Of a stretch of 64,000 bases of DNA, positions 56,020-64,000 are shown in pieces. Source of the DNA: Rhizobium sp. L51/94. Its GTDB lineage: Bacteria > Pseudomonadota > Alphaproteobacteria > Rhizobiales > Rhizobiaceae. The stretch covers positions 2,040,001 through 2,104,000 of the forward strand of contig NZ_CP072141.1 in assembly GCF_019355555.1 (NCBI RefSeq), written 5' to 3'. Made by a program: the position numbers and the translations under genes. Positions within the stretch are counted from its first letter, which is position 1; each line of letters opens with the position of its first letter. Below the pieces are notes generated by a model. It saw nothing but the letters and a program-made list of their open reading frames with translations. It was not told where the DNA came from and searched no databases.

Positions 56020-57104
56020 TAGCCATCCTCCTGATGAAGCAGGATCGTTGCGCCCAAAGCCAAGGCGACGACCACGGGTATCCATGTCGCCACGAAGGGA
56101 GGCACAACGCCACTACTTCCGAATGCCTTTACAAGCACGTTGACGACATAAAGCACGAAGCCTGCGAGTATTCCACCCAGAATCACGGAACGTGACTGGT
56201 TGAAACGGCTGAATTTTAGAGACACGGTTGCGGCAATGAGAGTCATTGCCACCATGAGGAAGGGTTGTGAAAGCAGGGAGTTAAACTGCGTCTCCAACGC
56301 CTTGGTAGATATACCAAAGCTTCGTGCGATCTCAATTCGATTAGAAAGATCATAAAAAGCAATGGTTTCAGGCTGTGCCAGCCGTTGGGACACGAAATCC
56401 TGTTTCAAATTCGTACGGACGCGCACCGTAGCCTTGTGCGCAGGGATCTCCCCCGGAGCACGCTCCACAACGCCGGTAAGAAGCCAGTAACCATCTTCCA
56501 ACTTAGCAGAGTTTGCGTCCTGCCGAAGCACCACGTCGCCCTGTGGATTGAAGTGGATGAAAACCGCGTTCATCAGCGTCATGCCGTTGTCGACAACGGT
56601 TTTCGCGCCAATGATGACATCATCGTCGCGGGCGATCTGGCGCAGCCACGGCACGGAGAGCCGGTTGTGATAGGACGGGTCGCCGCGCAGGTCCGCCTCG
56701 AGCGCATCCGCCTGCCGCTGGCCGGCTGCCGCGATCGGGTTAAGCACCAGCATTGTCAGCAGCCCGACGATAAACGCGCCGAAAATGAACGGCGCCATGA
56801 ATTGCCAGACGGAAATGCCGGCGGCGCGGGCAATCACCAGTTCGTAGCGACGATTGAGCGCGATCAGCGTCGTCATGCCGACGAACAGCACGAGAAACGG
56901 CATCGTTTGCTGCAGGATGAGCGGCAGGCGGACGGCGGTCATCAGCAGCCCGATGGCGACGGTATAGCCGGGAAGGCCGGAGAGCCTGCCGGCATTTTCG
57001 CTGAAATCGGCGAGGAAGACGATGGCCGTCACGCCGACGAAGAACCAGCCGGTGGTGATGGCATAGCGGAGGAAGAAATAGCGGTTCAGGGTGCCGAAAA
57101 TCAT
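56019..57104 (-). CDS. lptG: LPS export permease LptG
   Basis: The 361-residue permease has six membrane helices in the LptF/LptG (YjgP/YjgQ) pattern and a central periplasmic beta-jellyroll domain. It starts MIFGTLNRYFFLRYAITTGW. With LptF and the LptB ATPase (not in this window) it extracts LPS from the inner membrane. Start ATG 57104 overlaps the lptF stop (ATGA), so the pair is translated together. Confidence 0.95.
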   Translation of the reverse strand: MIFGTLNRYFFLRYAITTGWFFVGVTAIVFLADFSENAGRLSGLPGYTVAIGLLMTAVRLPLILQQTMPFLVLFVGMTTLIALNRRYELVIARAAGISVWQFMAPFIFGAFIVGLLTMLVLNPIAAAGQRQADALEADLRGDPSYHNRLSVPWLRQIARDDDVIIGAKTVVDNGMTLMNAVFIHFNPQGDVVLRQDANSAKLEDGYWLLTGVVERAPGEIPAHKATVRVRTNLKQDFVSQRLAQPETIAFYDLSNRIEIARSFGISTKALETQFNSLLSQPFLMVAMTLIAATVSLKFSRFNQSRSVILGGILAGFVLYVVNVLVKAFGSSGVVPPFVATWIPVVVALALGATILLHQEDG

Positions 57105-58279
57105 GCGTTGCCTCCGCTCGATTTCCCACCGGATGCCGGCATTTTCGCCTGCGCCCGCAGCCACCATCCGCTGATGCGATTGCGCAAGGTCGTTGGCATG
57201 GTCCGCTTCTTCGTGCGTGACAGCAGGAAGATGCAGATCAGGATCGAACCGATGTTGATTGCATAGAGAACGCCGATGAAATAGGGCGCGGCTTCGATCT
57301 GGTTGGCGGCATAGAAATCCGCCCAGCGCAGGCCGAATGAGATGGTAAGCGCCGACACCATCGGATGCAGGCGTGCCTCACGATGGGACCGGGCGTCGCC
57401 GGCAATGACGAGGGAGATCAGCGCGAAGATCGCCGGCAGCATCCAGTCCGTCAGGCGACGGTGAAGCTCGGCACGGTAGCCTGTCGGTTTCGCCTTGTAG
57501 TCGGCATCGTTCGGATCGGGATGCAGAAGGAATGGCAGGCTTCTGTCGCCGGAGCGAAGATTGGCCTGGCCACGGCTCTGGCTAAGATCCGAGAGGTCGA
57601 ATGAATAGCTGTCGAACTTGATGACCGAGACGTTGCCGTCGACGGTTTTGCGGTGCACTTCGCCGTCATGCATCAGCAGCGACTTGCCGCTCGGATCGAC
57701 GGCGCCTTCCTTGGCGTAATAGATAAGGTCGAAGGCCGGATCGCGGGAATCGGCGACGAACAGGCCCTTGAGGATACGCCCCGACATCCGCTGGGAGATC
57801 TCGACATAGAGGCCGTCTTCGATTCGGCGGAAGTTCTTTTCCTCGATGACCGTGGACAGAAGGTCGGCATAGGCGGCAGCGACCATGTCGCGCGCCGCGA
57901 CACGCGCCTTTGGCTCAACCATATTGTCGACGGCAAAGGAGAAAATACTGACGGCGACGGCCAGAAGCATGATCGGGCGGATGATCACCATCCGGTTGGC
58001 ACCCGCAGCCTCCATCACCGTCAATTCCGAATCGGTGTTCATGGCAGTTAGCGTCTGCGTGATGCCGATCACCAGGGCGAAAGGCAGCACGACGGGAATG
58101 ATCGTTGGCAGGATGAGGGTGGCAAGCGTCGCAAACGACCCCATCGACTGGCCGCTGTCCGTCACCAGATTGATGCGCTGCAACACCTGAGTCGTCCAGA
58201 TGATGGCAAGCACCGGCAGCAGCGCCACCAGAAACATCAAACCGACACGCCGGGTAATATAGGATTCAAGTAGTTTCAT
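57101..58279 (-). CDS. lptF: LPS export permease LptF
   Basis: The 392-residue partner of LptG begins MKLLESYITRRVGLMFLVAL and has the family motif ALVIGITQTLTAMNTDSELT near residue 75, in the coupling helix that contacts the ATPase. A periplasmic jellyroll domain and C-terminal helices follow. The frame is open to 58465, but homologues begin at 58279. It is the first gene of the run lptF-lptG-lptD-surA-pdxA-rsmA. Confidence 0.95.
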   Translation of the reverse strand: MKLLESYITRRVGLMFLVALLPVLAIIWTTQVLQRINLVTDSGQSMGSFATLATLILPTIIPVVLPFALVIGITQTLTAMNTDSELTVMEAAGANRMVIIRPIMLLAVAVSIFSFAVDNMVEPKARVAARDMVAAAYADLLSTVIEEKNFRRIEDGLYVEISQRMSGRILKGLFVADSRDPAFDLIYYAKEGAVDPSGKSLLMHDGEVHRKTVDGNVSVIKFDSYSFDLSDLSQSRGQANLRSGDRSLPFLLHPDPNDADYKAKPTGYRAELHRRLTDWMLPAIFALISLVIAGDARSHREARLHPMVSALTISFGLRWADFYAANQIEAAPYFIGVLYAINIGSILICIFLLSRTKKRTMPTTLRNRISGWWLRAQAKMPASGGKSSGGNA

Positions 58280-58647
58280 GCCGGCCCTTGATGCGACGCG
58301 TCTCCGAAAGCCCTCAGGCCTCGCAGTTCCAATTCCTCTACGCTGTTTGTTATTTTTTTGCGACAAGCGGCACGCGAAAATTTCGTTAATTTCTCGAAAT
58401 ATTTCCATGGTGTGTCGTTTGTGATCGGAGGTGGACGACAGCCGCTTTGCAGACCCGGCAACCACCCCCTTCGCGCTCCAGATTTCCCATGGATATAAAG
58501 TGTATGGGTGTGGGGCTTGCTACGACGGGTACGCGCAGTTTGCTGCGAACTAATGCAGGCTTTGTGGCCCTTAAGCTTGTATTCAATGGGGAAACCCTAA
58601 ATGATCCCACATCAAAGACCCGGCATCGGGCACATCGTGGAGCTGAC
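58280..58647. promoter_or_regulatory. Divergent promoter region between lptF and pepA
   Basis: This 368-base non-coding stretch separates the lpt operon from pepA. It includes an A/T-rich block at about 58340-58410 (with TTATTTTTTTGCG and AAATTTCG) that is likely to hold the lptF promoter. A GTGGAGCTGAC ribosome binding site precedes pepA. Frames running through it on either strand have no recognisable product. Confidence 0.4.
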
Positions 58648-60138
58648 ATGTCTGTGAAATTCGAAATCTCCTTTGCACCCTCGGCACGGCCGACGACGGG
58701 ACTGGCTGTCCTCCTCCAAGGTATCGGCAGCGAGCGACCGGCCGGCGCGGAGCACGTCGATCCTGCTAACACCGTTGCCAAGGCAACCCGCATCGCCGGC
58801 TATTCTGCAAAGTCTCTGAAGACCCTCGATATCGTCGCGCCGGAAGGGTCCTCCGTCGAGAGGATCCTGGTGATAGGGACGGGCAAGCCGGCCGATACCA
58901 CGCCGCATGACTGGTTGAAGCTCGGCGGCGTCGCTGCAGCGCGCATGAAGAAGGTCGAGACCGTGACGGTTTTCGTCGACAGCCCGGGTGCCGACGTCAC
59001 CCCGCAGAATGCTGCCGATTTCGCGCTGGGCATGCTGATGCGCGCCTACAGCTTCGATACCTACAAGACCCGCAAGGGCGAAGACGACGAGAAGACCAGC
59101 AAGGCAATCAAGGTGACCATCGTCACTGCCAAGGCTGCGCAAGCCGATGTCCTGTTCGGCGATTCGGAAGCGATTGCGGCCGGCGTCAACCTCGCCCGAG
59201 ACCTGGTCAACGAGCCGCCAAACGTCCTCGGTCCCGTCGAATTCGCCGCCAAGGCCAAGGAGTTGGAAAAGCTCGGCGTGACCGTCGAGATTCTCACCGA
59301 GCGCGACATGCGGACGCTTGGCATGGGCGCGCTGCTGGGCGTAGCCCAGGGGTCCGTCCGCCCGCCGCGTCTGGCAATCATGCAGTGGAACGGCGGCAAG
59401 CCCGGCGAGGCACCGATCGCCTTCATCGGCAAGGGCGTCGTCTTCGATACCGGCGGCATTTCCATCAAGCCATCGGCCGGGATGGAGGACATGAAGGGCG
59501 ACATGGGCGGCGCCGCTGCCGTTATCGGCCTGATGCACACGCTGGCGGCACGCGGCGCCAAGGCCAATGTCGTCGGCGTCCTCGGCCTCGTTGAGAACAT
59601 GCCCGACGGCAACGCCCAGCGCCCCGGCGACATCGTCACGTCCATGTCCGGCCAGACGATCGAGATCATCAATACAGATGCCGAAGGCCGTCTCGTTCTC
59701 GGCGATGCCATCTGGTACACAAACGACCGGTTCAAGCCGCAATTCATGGTCAATCTGGCGACGCTCACCGGCGCCATCGTCGTTGCCCTCGGCAGCCAGC
59801 ATGCAGGCTTGTTTTCCAACGACAACACGCTTGCCGAACGCCTGACGGCCGCCGGTCTTGCCACCAATGAGCGCCTTTGGCGGATGCCGCTCGGCAAGGA
59901 CTACGACAAGCTGATCGACAGCAAGTTCGCCGACATGAAAAACAGCGGCGGCCGCCAGGCCGGATCGATCACCGCCGCACAATTCATCAAGCGCTTCGTG
60001 AAGGACACTCCATGGGCCCATCTCGACATTGCAGCAACGGCCCTCGGCTCGCCGCTCGACGAGATCAACCAGTCCTGGGGTTCAGGCTTTGGCGTCCGCC
60101 TGCTCGACGAACTCGTGCGCCGGCACTACGAGCAGTGA
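58648..60138 (+). CDS. pepA: Leucyl aminopeptidase
   Basis: PepA is a two-metal cytosolic aminopeptidase of family M17, 496 residues. The catalytic core has the metal and active Lys region [30 protein letters not shown] and the family signature [10 protein letters not shown]. In E. coli PepA also acts as a DNA-binding factor, and that role may or may not hold here. The start [12 protein letters not shown] at 58648 is typical; the open frame further upstream has no homology. holC follows after 22 bases. Confidence 0.96.
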   Translation: MSVKFEISFAPSARPTTGLAVLLQGIGSERPAGAEHVDPANTVAKATRIAGYSAKSLKTLDIVAPEGSSVERILVIGTGKPADTTPHDWLKLGGVAAARMKKVETVTVFVDSPGADVTPQNAADFALGMLMRAYSFDTYKTRKGEDDEKTSKAIKVTIVTAKAAQADVLFGDSEAIAAGVNLARDLVNEPPNVLGPVEFAAKAKELEKLGVTVEILTERDMRTLGMGALLGVAQGSVRPPRLAIMQWNGGKPGEAPIAFIGKGVVFDTGGISIKPSAGMEDMKGDMGGAAAVIGLMHTLAARGAKANVVGVLGLVENMPDGNAQRPGDIVTSMSGQTIEIINTDAEGRLVLGDAIWYTNDRFKPQFMVNLATLTGAIVVALGSQHAGLFSNDNTLAERLTAAGLATNERLWRMPLGKDYDKLIDSKFADMKNSGGRQAGSITAAQFIKRFVKDTPWAHLDIAATALGSPLDEINQSWGSGFGVRLLDELVRRHYEQ

Positions 60139-60160
60139 TCGGTAAAAACGAGATCGCCCG

Positions 60161-60610
60161 ATGACCGAGGTGCTGTTCTATCATCTGACGGAATCAAAGC
60201 TCGAGGACGCCCTGCCGCCATTGCTCGACAAAAGCGTCGAGCGTGGCTGGCGGGTGGCGGTGCAAGGTCGCGACCCGGCTCGGCGCGACCTGCTCGACAG
60301 CCATTTGTGGACATTCCGCGAGGACAGTTTCCTTCCTCATGGCACCGATGCCGGCGAGGCGCCAGAACACCAGCCGGTGCTGCTGACGCTGTCGCCGGAA
60401 AATGTCAACGATGCCAAGGTCCGCTTCTTCGTCGACGGTGCCGAAGCTGAAGAGATCGACGTCTACGACCGCGTCGTCTTCATGTTTGACGGCTACGATC
60501 AGTCACAACTGGAAGGTGCCCGGGCCCAGTGGAAAAAGCTGAAAGCCGAGGGCCACAAGCTCACCTACTGGCAGCAGACCCAGGAAGGTCGCTGGGAAAA
60601 GAAGGCCTGA
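60161..60610 (+). CDS. holC: DNA polymerase III subunit chi
   Basis: Chi connects the clamp loader to SSB. The 149-residue protein has the typical start EVLFYHLTESKLEDALPPLL, the WRVAVQGRDPARRDLLDSHLW stretch, and the ending region DRVVFMFDGYDQSQLEGARAQWK. The pepA-holC order is common in proteobacteria. Confidence 0.95.
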   Translation: MTEVLFYHLTESKLEDALPPLLDKSVERGWRVAVQGRDPARRDLLDSHLWTFREDSFLPHGTDAGEAPEHQPVLLTLSPENVNDAKVRFFVDGAEAEEIDVYDRVVFMFDGYDQSQLEGARAQWKKLKAEGHKLTYWQQTQEGRWEKKA

Positions 60611-60640
60611 CCTGAAGATTTAGGTAGTCGAGGCGAGGGG

Positions 60641-61183
60641 TCACCCGTTCCCGACTACCTTGTCGATGAAAGCTTTCTTCGCGTCCGTATAGGCGGCGCG
60701 GTCCCCGGAAAATTTGGCTGCAAGAGAAATCTTAAGATCTTCATACTCAGACGCCAGGGCGGCATTCGTGCGGAGTTTGTCGCGAAACAGCAGGTTTCGC
60801 CTCCAATGAAAACCTTGATGTTCTACAATATGCACGAGATGGGTGCGCGTCTGCTGCTTGATACCACGTCCGAAAATATGGTCATCCGGAACGATATCTG
60901 CGCCGGCATAATCGTAGCCAATGGATTCCATCGGCTTGATACAGTCACTACCGTCTTCGAAACGACGGATGCCGACGATGATATCGATAACGGGCTTCGC
61001 CCTGATGCCCGGTATCGAAGTGCTTCCGAAGTGCTGGATATCGATCGCAAGTGCACCCAGTACAAGCCGGATGCATTCGGCTTCCTCGGCGTAGGCCTTA
61101 GGCCATCGGTCGTCGGGCTCCGCGAGCACGACGAGCTTATGTTTGACGCCAAGACCGTAGGCTGATTCTTCATTCCGCTGCAT
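60641..61183 (-). CDS. GrpB-family nucleotidyltransferase-like protein
   Basis: The 180-residue protein belongs to the GrpB/UPF0157 family, which has a nucleotidyltransferase fold. Signature HFGSTSIPGIRAKPVIDIIV is near residue 50, and THLVHIVEHQGFHWRRNLLFRD further on. The biochemical role is unknown. Its start is uncertain: ATG 61183 (MQRNEESAYG) or 61210. Codon use is less GC-rich than in neighbours, so it could be a later acquisition. It converges with holC. Confidence 0.88.
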   Translation of the reverse strand: MQRNEESAYGLGVKHKLVVLAEPDDRWPKAYAEEAECIRLVLGALAIDIQHFGSTSIPGIRAKPVIDIIVGIRRFEDGSDCIKPMESIGYDYAGADIVPDDHIFGRGIKQQTRTHLVHIVEHQGFHWRRNLLFRDKLRTNAALASEYEDLKISLAAKFSGDRAAYTDAKKAFIDKVVGNG

Positions 61184-61254
61184 TTTCGACCCCGGAATTA
61201 ATGCGAACACTACCTCTTATTCAAGCGCCTTCGCACGCATCTGGAACCCGCAGA

Positions 61255-62196
61255 TCAATCGTGGAACGCTTCCACGAACTTGCGCTTGCCGAGCATGAAG
61301 GCGTCGGCGACGTGGCGGAGGGGGGCGAGATCGACGTCCGATGTGCCGGCCTTGACGATTTCGGCGAAGCGGCGGTACAGCGACGGGTATTCCGCCTCCG
61401 GTTCGGCGAGCTTCAGTTCTTCGTCGACGAAAAGCTTGGCGCCGCCATCGGCCAGCCGCATCGTGCCGGCCTCCGTCTCGACGATGATATCCCAGCTCTG
61501 CTTGCCAGTCTGGCGCCAGTCGAATTCAGCGTGCACGGGCACTCCGGTGGCATCCTTGAAGTGCAGGTCGGCAGCGATGGGCGCATCGCGGTTTTCCGGG
61601 AACTCCAGGGTTGCGCCGGTGAGGAAGATGGCGCGAGGCAGGATGTGGGTGACGATCGACAGGGCGTTGATGCCGGGATCGAACACGCCGAGGCCGCCGG
61701 CCTGCCAGATCCAGTCCTGGTTCGGATGCCAGTGGCGCACGTCTTCCTTCCAGATGACATGCATGCTCTTGATCGTCGTCGCGGCAAGAAAGTCCTTTGC
61801 GGCCTCGACGCCCGGTGCGTAGCGCGAATGCCAGCTTGCAAACAACGACACGCCCTTGGCCTTCGCCAGCGCTTCGAGGTCGTGGACTTCGCTCAGTGTC
61901 GCGCCCGGTGGCTTCTCGAGAAACACGTGCTTGCCCGCCGTCAGCGCCTTGTAGGCGGCCTCATAGCGGTATTGCGGCGGCATGCACAGCGACACGGCGT
62001 TCATCGCAGGAACAGTGGCAATCATCTCGTCGATGGTCGTGAAACTCTGGATGCCGTCGACAGTGCCGTTGCGGCTGGCTGTGGCGATCAGGTTGTAGTC
62101 CGCATTGGCCGCGATCGACGGCAGATGCTGGTCGCGGACGATCTTGCCGACGCCGACGATGCCGAGCTGGATGGGGGCGGAGGGATTGGAAGACAT
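61255..62196 (-). CDS. L-arabinose/D-galactose 1-dehydrogenase-like (Gfo/Idh/MocA)
   Basis: The 313-residue NAD(P)-dependent sugar dehydrogenase has the Rossmann start PIQLGIVGVGKIVRDQHLP, the active-site Lys in HVFLEKPPGATLSEV, and WKEDVRHWHPNQDWIWQAGG, GVFDPGINALSIV in the second domain. This sequence closely recalls L-arabinose 1-dehydrogenase of Azospirillum and D-galactose 1-dehydrogenase of Pseudomonas, which start the non-phosphorylative pathways. Which sugar is used here is uncertain, as no pathway genes adjoin it. Start 62196 is preferred to 62223. Confidence 0.88.
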   Translation of the reverse strand: MSSNPSAPIQLGIVGVGKIVRDQHLPSIAANADYNLIATASRNGTVDGIQSFTTIDEMIATVPAMNAVSLCMPPQYRYEAAYKALTAGKHVFLEKPPGATLSEVHDLEALAKAKGVSLFASWHSRYAPGVEAAKDFLAATTIKSMHVIWKEDVRHWHPNQDWIWQAGGLGVFDPGINALSIVTHILPRAIFLTGATLEFPENRDAPIAADLHFKDATGVPVHAEFDWRQTGKQSWDIIVETEAGTMRLADGGAKLFVDEELKLAEPEAEYPSLYRRFAEIVKAGTSDVDLAPLRHVADAFMLGKRKFVEAFHD

Positions 62197-62302
62197 GGGC
62201 TTGCTCGCGTTCCGGTGTTTCACTCAAAAGTATGATTATTTTTGAGGTGTTTGTATCAGAATGCGGGCCGCGAGCAAGGCCGGGCTTGGTGCGAGTGGCG
62301 GC

Positions 62303-63154
62303 TTAACGGCTCATTTTCAGATCGGCCATGGCAATGACGTTGCCCGGTGCCGCGTCACGCCCGTAGCGAAGCGTGACCACCTTGTAGCCCTCCTTCTCAA
62401 GTCTGTTGAGCAGGCCCGGCAGCATGATCGCAGTACGTTGGTGGATATCGTGCATCAGGATGATGCCGCGACCGCGCCGATGCAGCTCCTCCATGGTACG
62501 CTCGAGGACGATAGCCGGCTTGACGGTGAAATAATCCTTGCTGTCGATATCGACATCCATGACGATCATGTCGCGCTGGGCAATCGCCGAGCGCAGGCTT
62601 TTCGTGTCGGCGAGATAGGGGAAGCGGAAGAAGTTGACATCGGTACCGATGGCCTTCGAGACGGCATTCTCGCCTTTGACGACCTCGGCTATGGCCATGT
62701 CGAAGCTCATCCTGGCGAGATCCGGATGGCGGTAGGTATGGCTGCCGATGGCATTGCCGTCGTCGAGAACCTTGCGGGCAATCGCTGGATGGGCGGCGGC
62801 CATTTCTCCGACCATCATGAAGGCACCCTTGACGCCGAACTGGTCGAGTGTCGCAAGGATTTTCTCGGTCTTTCCCGGCATCGGGCCATCGTCGAAGGTG
62901 AGGATTACTTCCTTGTCGGCAAGCTTGAGGTCGTGCAGGGACGAGACCGTCAGTGTCCGACCGGCAAGATGGTGCCAGTAGCCTCCCCAGGCGGTCGGCT
63001 CCATGGCAATGGGATCGTGGGCCTTGAGCGGTGCAGTGACAGTAGCGCCCGGCGCGTAGGAGGTTTTCAGCGACATCTCTGTCGTCGGTTTTGTCGCGCA
63101 GCCGGCGAGCATCAGGCTGGCCAGAAGGCCGGCGACAACGGGACGTGAGAACAT
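62303..63154 (-). CDS. Lipoprotein polysaccharide deacetylase
   Basis: The 283-residue protein starts with a lipoprotein signal (LLASLMLAGC, Cys at about 19), so it should be anchored to a membrane facing the periplasm. The NodB-homology domain has LTFDDGPMPG (catalytic Asp and metal Asp) and the metal His pair in SHTYRHPDLARM, then FFRFPYLADT and the late motif ILMHDIHQRT. It may deacetylate peptidoglycan or an exopolysaccharide. No glycan synthesis genes are nearby. Confidence 0.93.
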   Translation of the reverse strand: MFSRPVVAGLLASLMLAGCATKPTTEMSLKTSYAPGATVTAPLKAHDPIAMEPTAWGGYWHHLAGRTLTVSSLHDLKLADKEVILTFDDGPMPGKTEKILATLDQFGVKGAFMMVGEMAAAHPAIARKVLDDGNAIGSHTYRHPDLARMSFDMAIAEVVKGENAVSKAIGTDVNFFRFPYLADTKSLRSAIAQRDMIVMDVDIDSKDYFTVKPAIVLERTMEELHRRGRGIILMHDIHQRTAIMLPGLLNRLEKEGYKVVTLRYGRDAAPGNVIAMADLKMSR

Positions 63155-63419
63155 GGGAATCGCTCAATCAAGGGAGGAATATTGAGACGATATTTTCTGA
63201 TTATGGTTAACGAGGTGTTGACGAAGGCGGTTCGCCCGCAGATGCCGTCGTGGTCCCGGCGCGCATGTTGGCGACTGTTGCCGATCGGCATCAACGTTGG
63301 GTTGATCGCGCGACCGTGAGCCGAGCAATCCGTCCTTTAGACAGGGGACGGAGGCGGGAAAGCAAACAGGCTAAATGAAGGTTGCGCCTGCTTGCCTGGA
63401 GGAAATGCGACGCTGGCGG
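63155..63419. other. Intergenic region upstream of the deacetylase
   Basis: About 265 bases lie between the deacetylase start and the ABC-F stop, both on the minus strand. A moderately AT-rich part near 63175-63215 (TATTTTCTGATTATGG) may contain the deacetylase promoter. I see no clear terminator for the ABC-F gene and no small gene. Confidence 0.4.
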
Positions 63420-64000
63420 TCACCCCGCCATCGCTGCCTCGTATTCGTCCGAGAGCAACATCCACTGCTCTTCGCTCTTGGCGATCTTGGCCATCAGGTC
63501 GGCGCGTTCCTTGACCTTGGCTGCGGCCTTGTCAGGAAACTTGTCGTAGATCTCCTGGTCTTCCAGTTCGCGGTCGAGAGCCTGAATCTGCTTCTGCAGT
63601 TTCTGCGTCAAAGCCTCGACATCGTTGATCTTTTTCTTCAGCGGTGCGTTGGCGGCGCGCTTGTCGGCGTTGGCCTTGCGCTGCTCGGCCTTGTTGGCCT
63701 TGTCTTCCGGGCTCTTCTTGCCGCCCTTGCCGCCGCGCGATGCAGCAACGATGGTGTTGCGGTAATCCTCGAGGTCGCCGTCATAGTTCATGACGGTGCC
63801 GTCCTTGACGAGCCACAGCCTGTCGGCGGTGGCTTCGATCAGATGGCGGTCATGCGAGATCAGGATGACGGCGCCGGAATATTCGTTCAGCGCCTGGATC
63901 AGCGCGTTGCGGCTGTCGATATCGAGATGGTTGGTCGGTTCGTCGAGGATCAGCAGGTTCGGCGCGTCGAAGGCGGCAAGCCCCATCAGCAGGCGTGCCT
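63420..64000 (-). CDS. ABC-F family ATPase, 5' part missing
   Basis: Only the C-terminal part of an ABC-F protein is in the window; the frame runs through the right edge. It shows the second ATPase Walker B and H-loop (LLILDEPTNHLDIDSR, LISHDRHLIEATADRLW), then a charged linker and a C-terminal coiled coil (about the last 110 residues, with VEALTQKLQKQIQALDRELE). ABC-F proteins act on ribosomes as translation factors or give antibiotic protection. The coiled-coil end suggests a Uup-like member. Confidence 0.9.
   Translation of the reverse strand, partial: ARLLMGLAAFDAPNLLILDEPTNHLDIDSRNALIQALNEYSGAVILISHDRHLIEATADRLWLVKDGTVMNYDGDLEDYRNTIVAASRGGKGGKKSPEDKANKAEQRKANADKRAANAPLKKKINDVEALTQKLQKQIQALDRELEDQEIYDKFPDKAAAKVKERADLMAKIAKSEEQWMLLSDEYEAAMAG

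Overview
The window looks like chromosomal DNA of an alphaproteobacterium of the Rhizobiales, most likely Rhizobiaceae (Rhizobium, Agrobacterium or a close relative). The reasons are the high-GC coding sequence, the gene neighbourhoods (rnc-era-recO, cvpA-radA-alr-dnaB, fabD-fabG-acpP-fabF-mltG-yicC-gmk opposed to lptF-lptG-lptD-surA-pdxA-rsmA), the TIGR02301 and DUF2232 proteins, and palindromic intergenic repeats of a type common in this order. It is gene-dense, with about 65 protein genes. I see no rRNA, tRNA, CRISPR array, insertion sequence or prophage. rnc is cut by the left edge and an ABC-F ATPase gene by the right edge.

Left part, 1-13.5 kb: rnc and era (RNA processing and ribosome maturation), a Crp/Fnr regulator and a single-domain response regulator lying between era and recO, then recO. 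Next come MOSC and HD-domain enzymes, two very small proteins (one with a perfect EF-hand loop), an MscS channel, an overlapping ygfZ/HD/phosphatase run, three uncharacterised proteins, a Nudix hydrolase, YnfA, a SRAP (YedK) protein and an ArgO-like exporter. 13.5-21.4 kb: a 46-residue protein, pssA and psd for phosphatidylethanolamine, an ATM1-type ABC exporter, a large LysM/Ig-like membrane protein with an internal duplication, a LOG protein and RarD.

21.4-30.7 kb: a tightly overlapping minus-strand run of three GFA-family paralogues, prolyl iminopeptidase and citramalate synthase; a large inverted repeat; cysS with an atypical C-terminal stretch; then a two-gene cassette encoding a DUF2188 protein and a TIR-like/nucleoside-deoxyribosyltransferase-like protein. 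This cassette is the best candidate for an undescribed, possibly defence-related system. An SDR oxidoreductase and purF follow. 30.9-36.4 kb: cvpA, radA, a ParDE-type toxin-antitoxin pair set between radA and alr, then alr and dnaB.

36.7-43.9 kb: a MarR-MFS-HlyD efflux operon converging on the rpsF-rpsR-DUF2232-rplI ribosomal operon (three hairpins, at least two convincing as terminators), a mosaic repeat and an aldo/keto reductase. 44.1-50.6 kb: the fatty acid synthesis genes fabD, fabG, acpP, fabF followed by mltG, yicC, gmk. 50.6-58.3 kb: the convergent lptF-lptG-lptD-surA-pdxA-rsmA operon for LPS export, outer-membrane protein folding, vitamin B6 and rRNA methylation. 58.6-64 kb: pepA, holC, a GrpB-family gene, an L-arabinose/D-galactose 1-dehydrogenase-like gene, a lipoprotein polysaccharide deacetylase and the partial ABC-F gene.

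Most genes are ordinary housekeeping. The accessory signals cluster at 23-28.4 kb and 33.0-33.6 kb.
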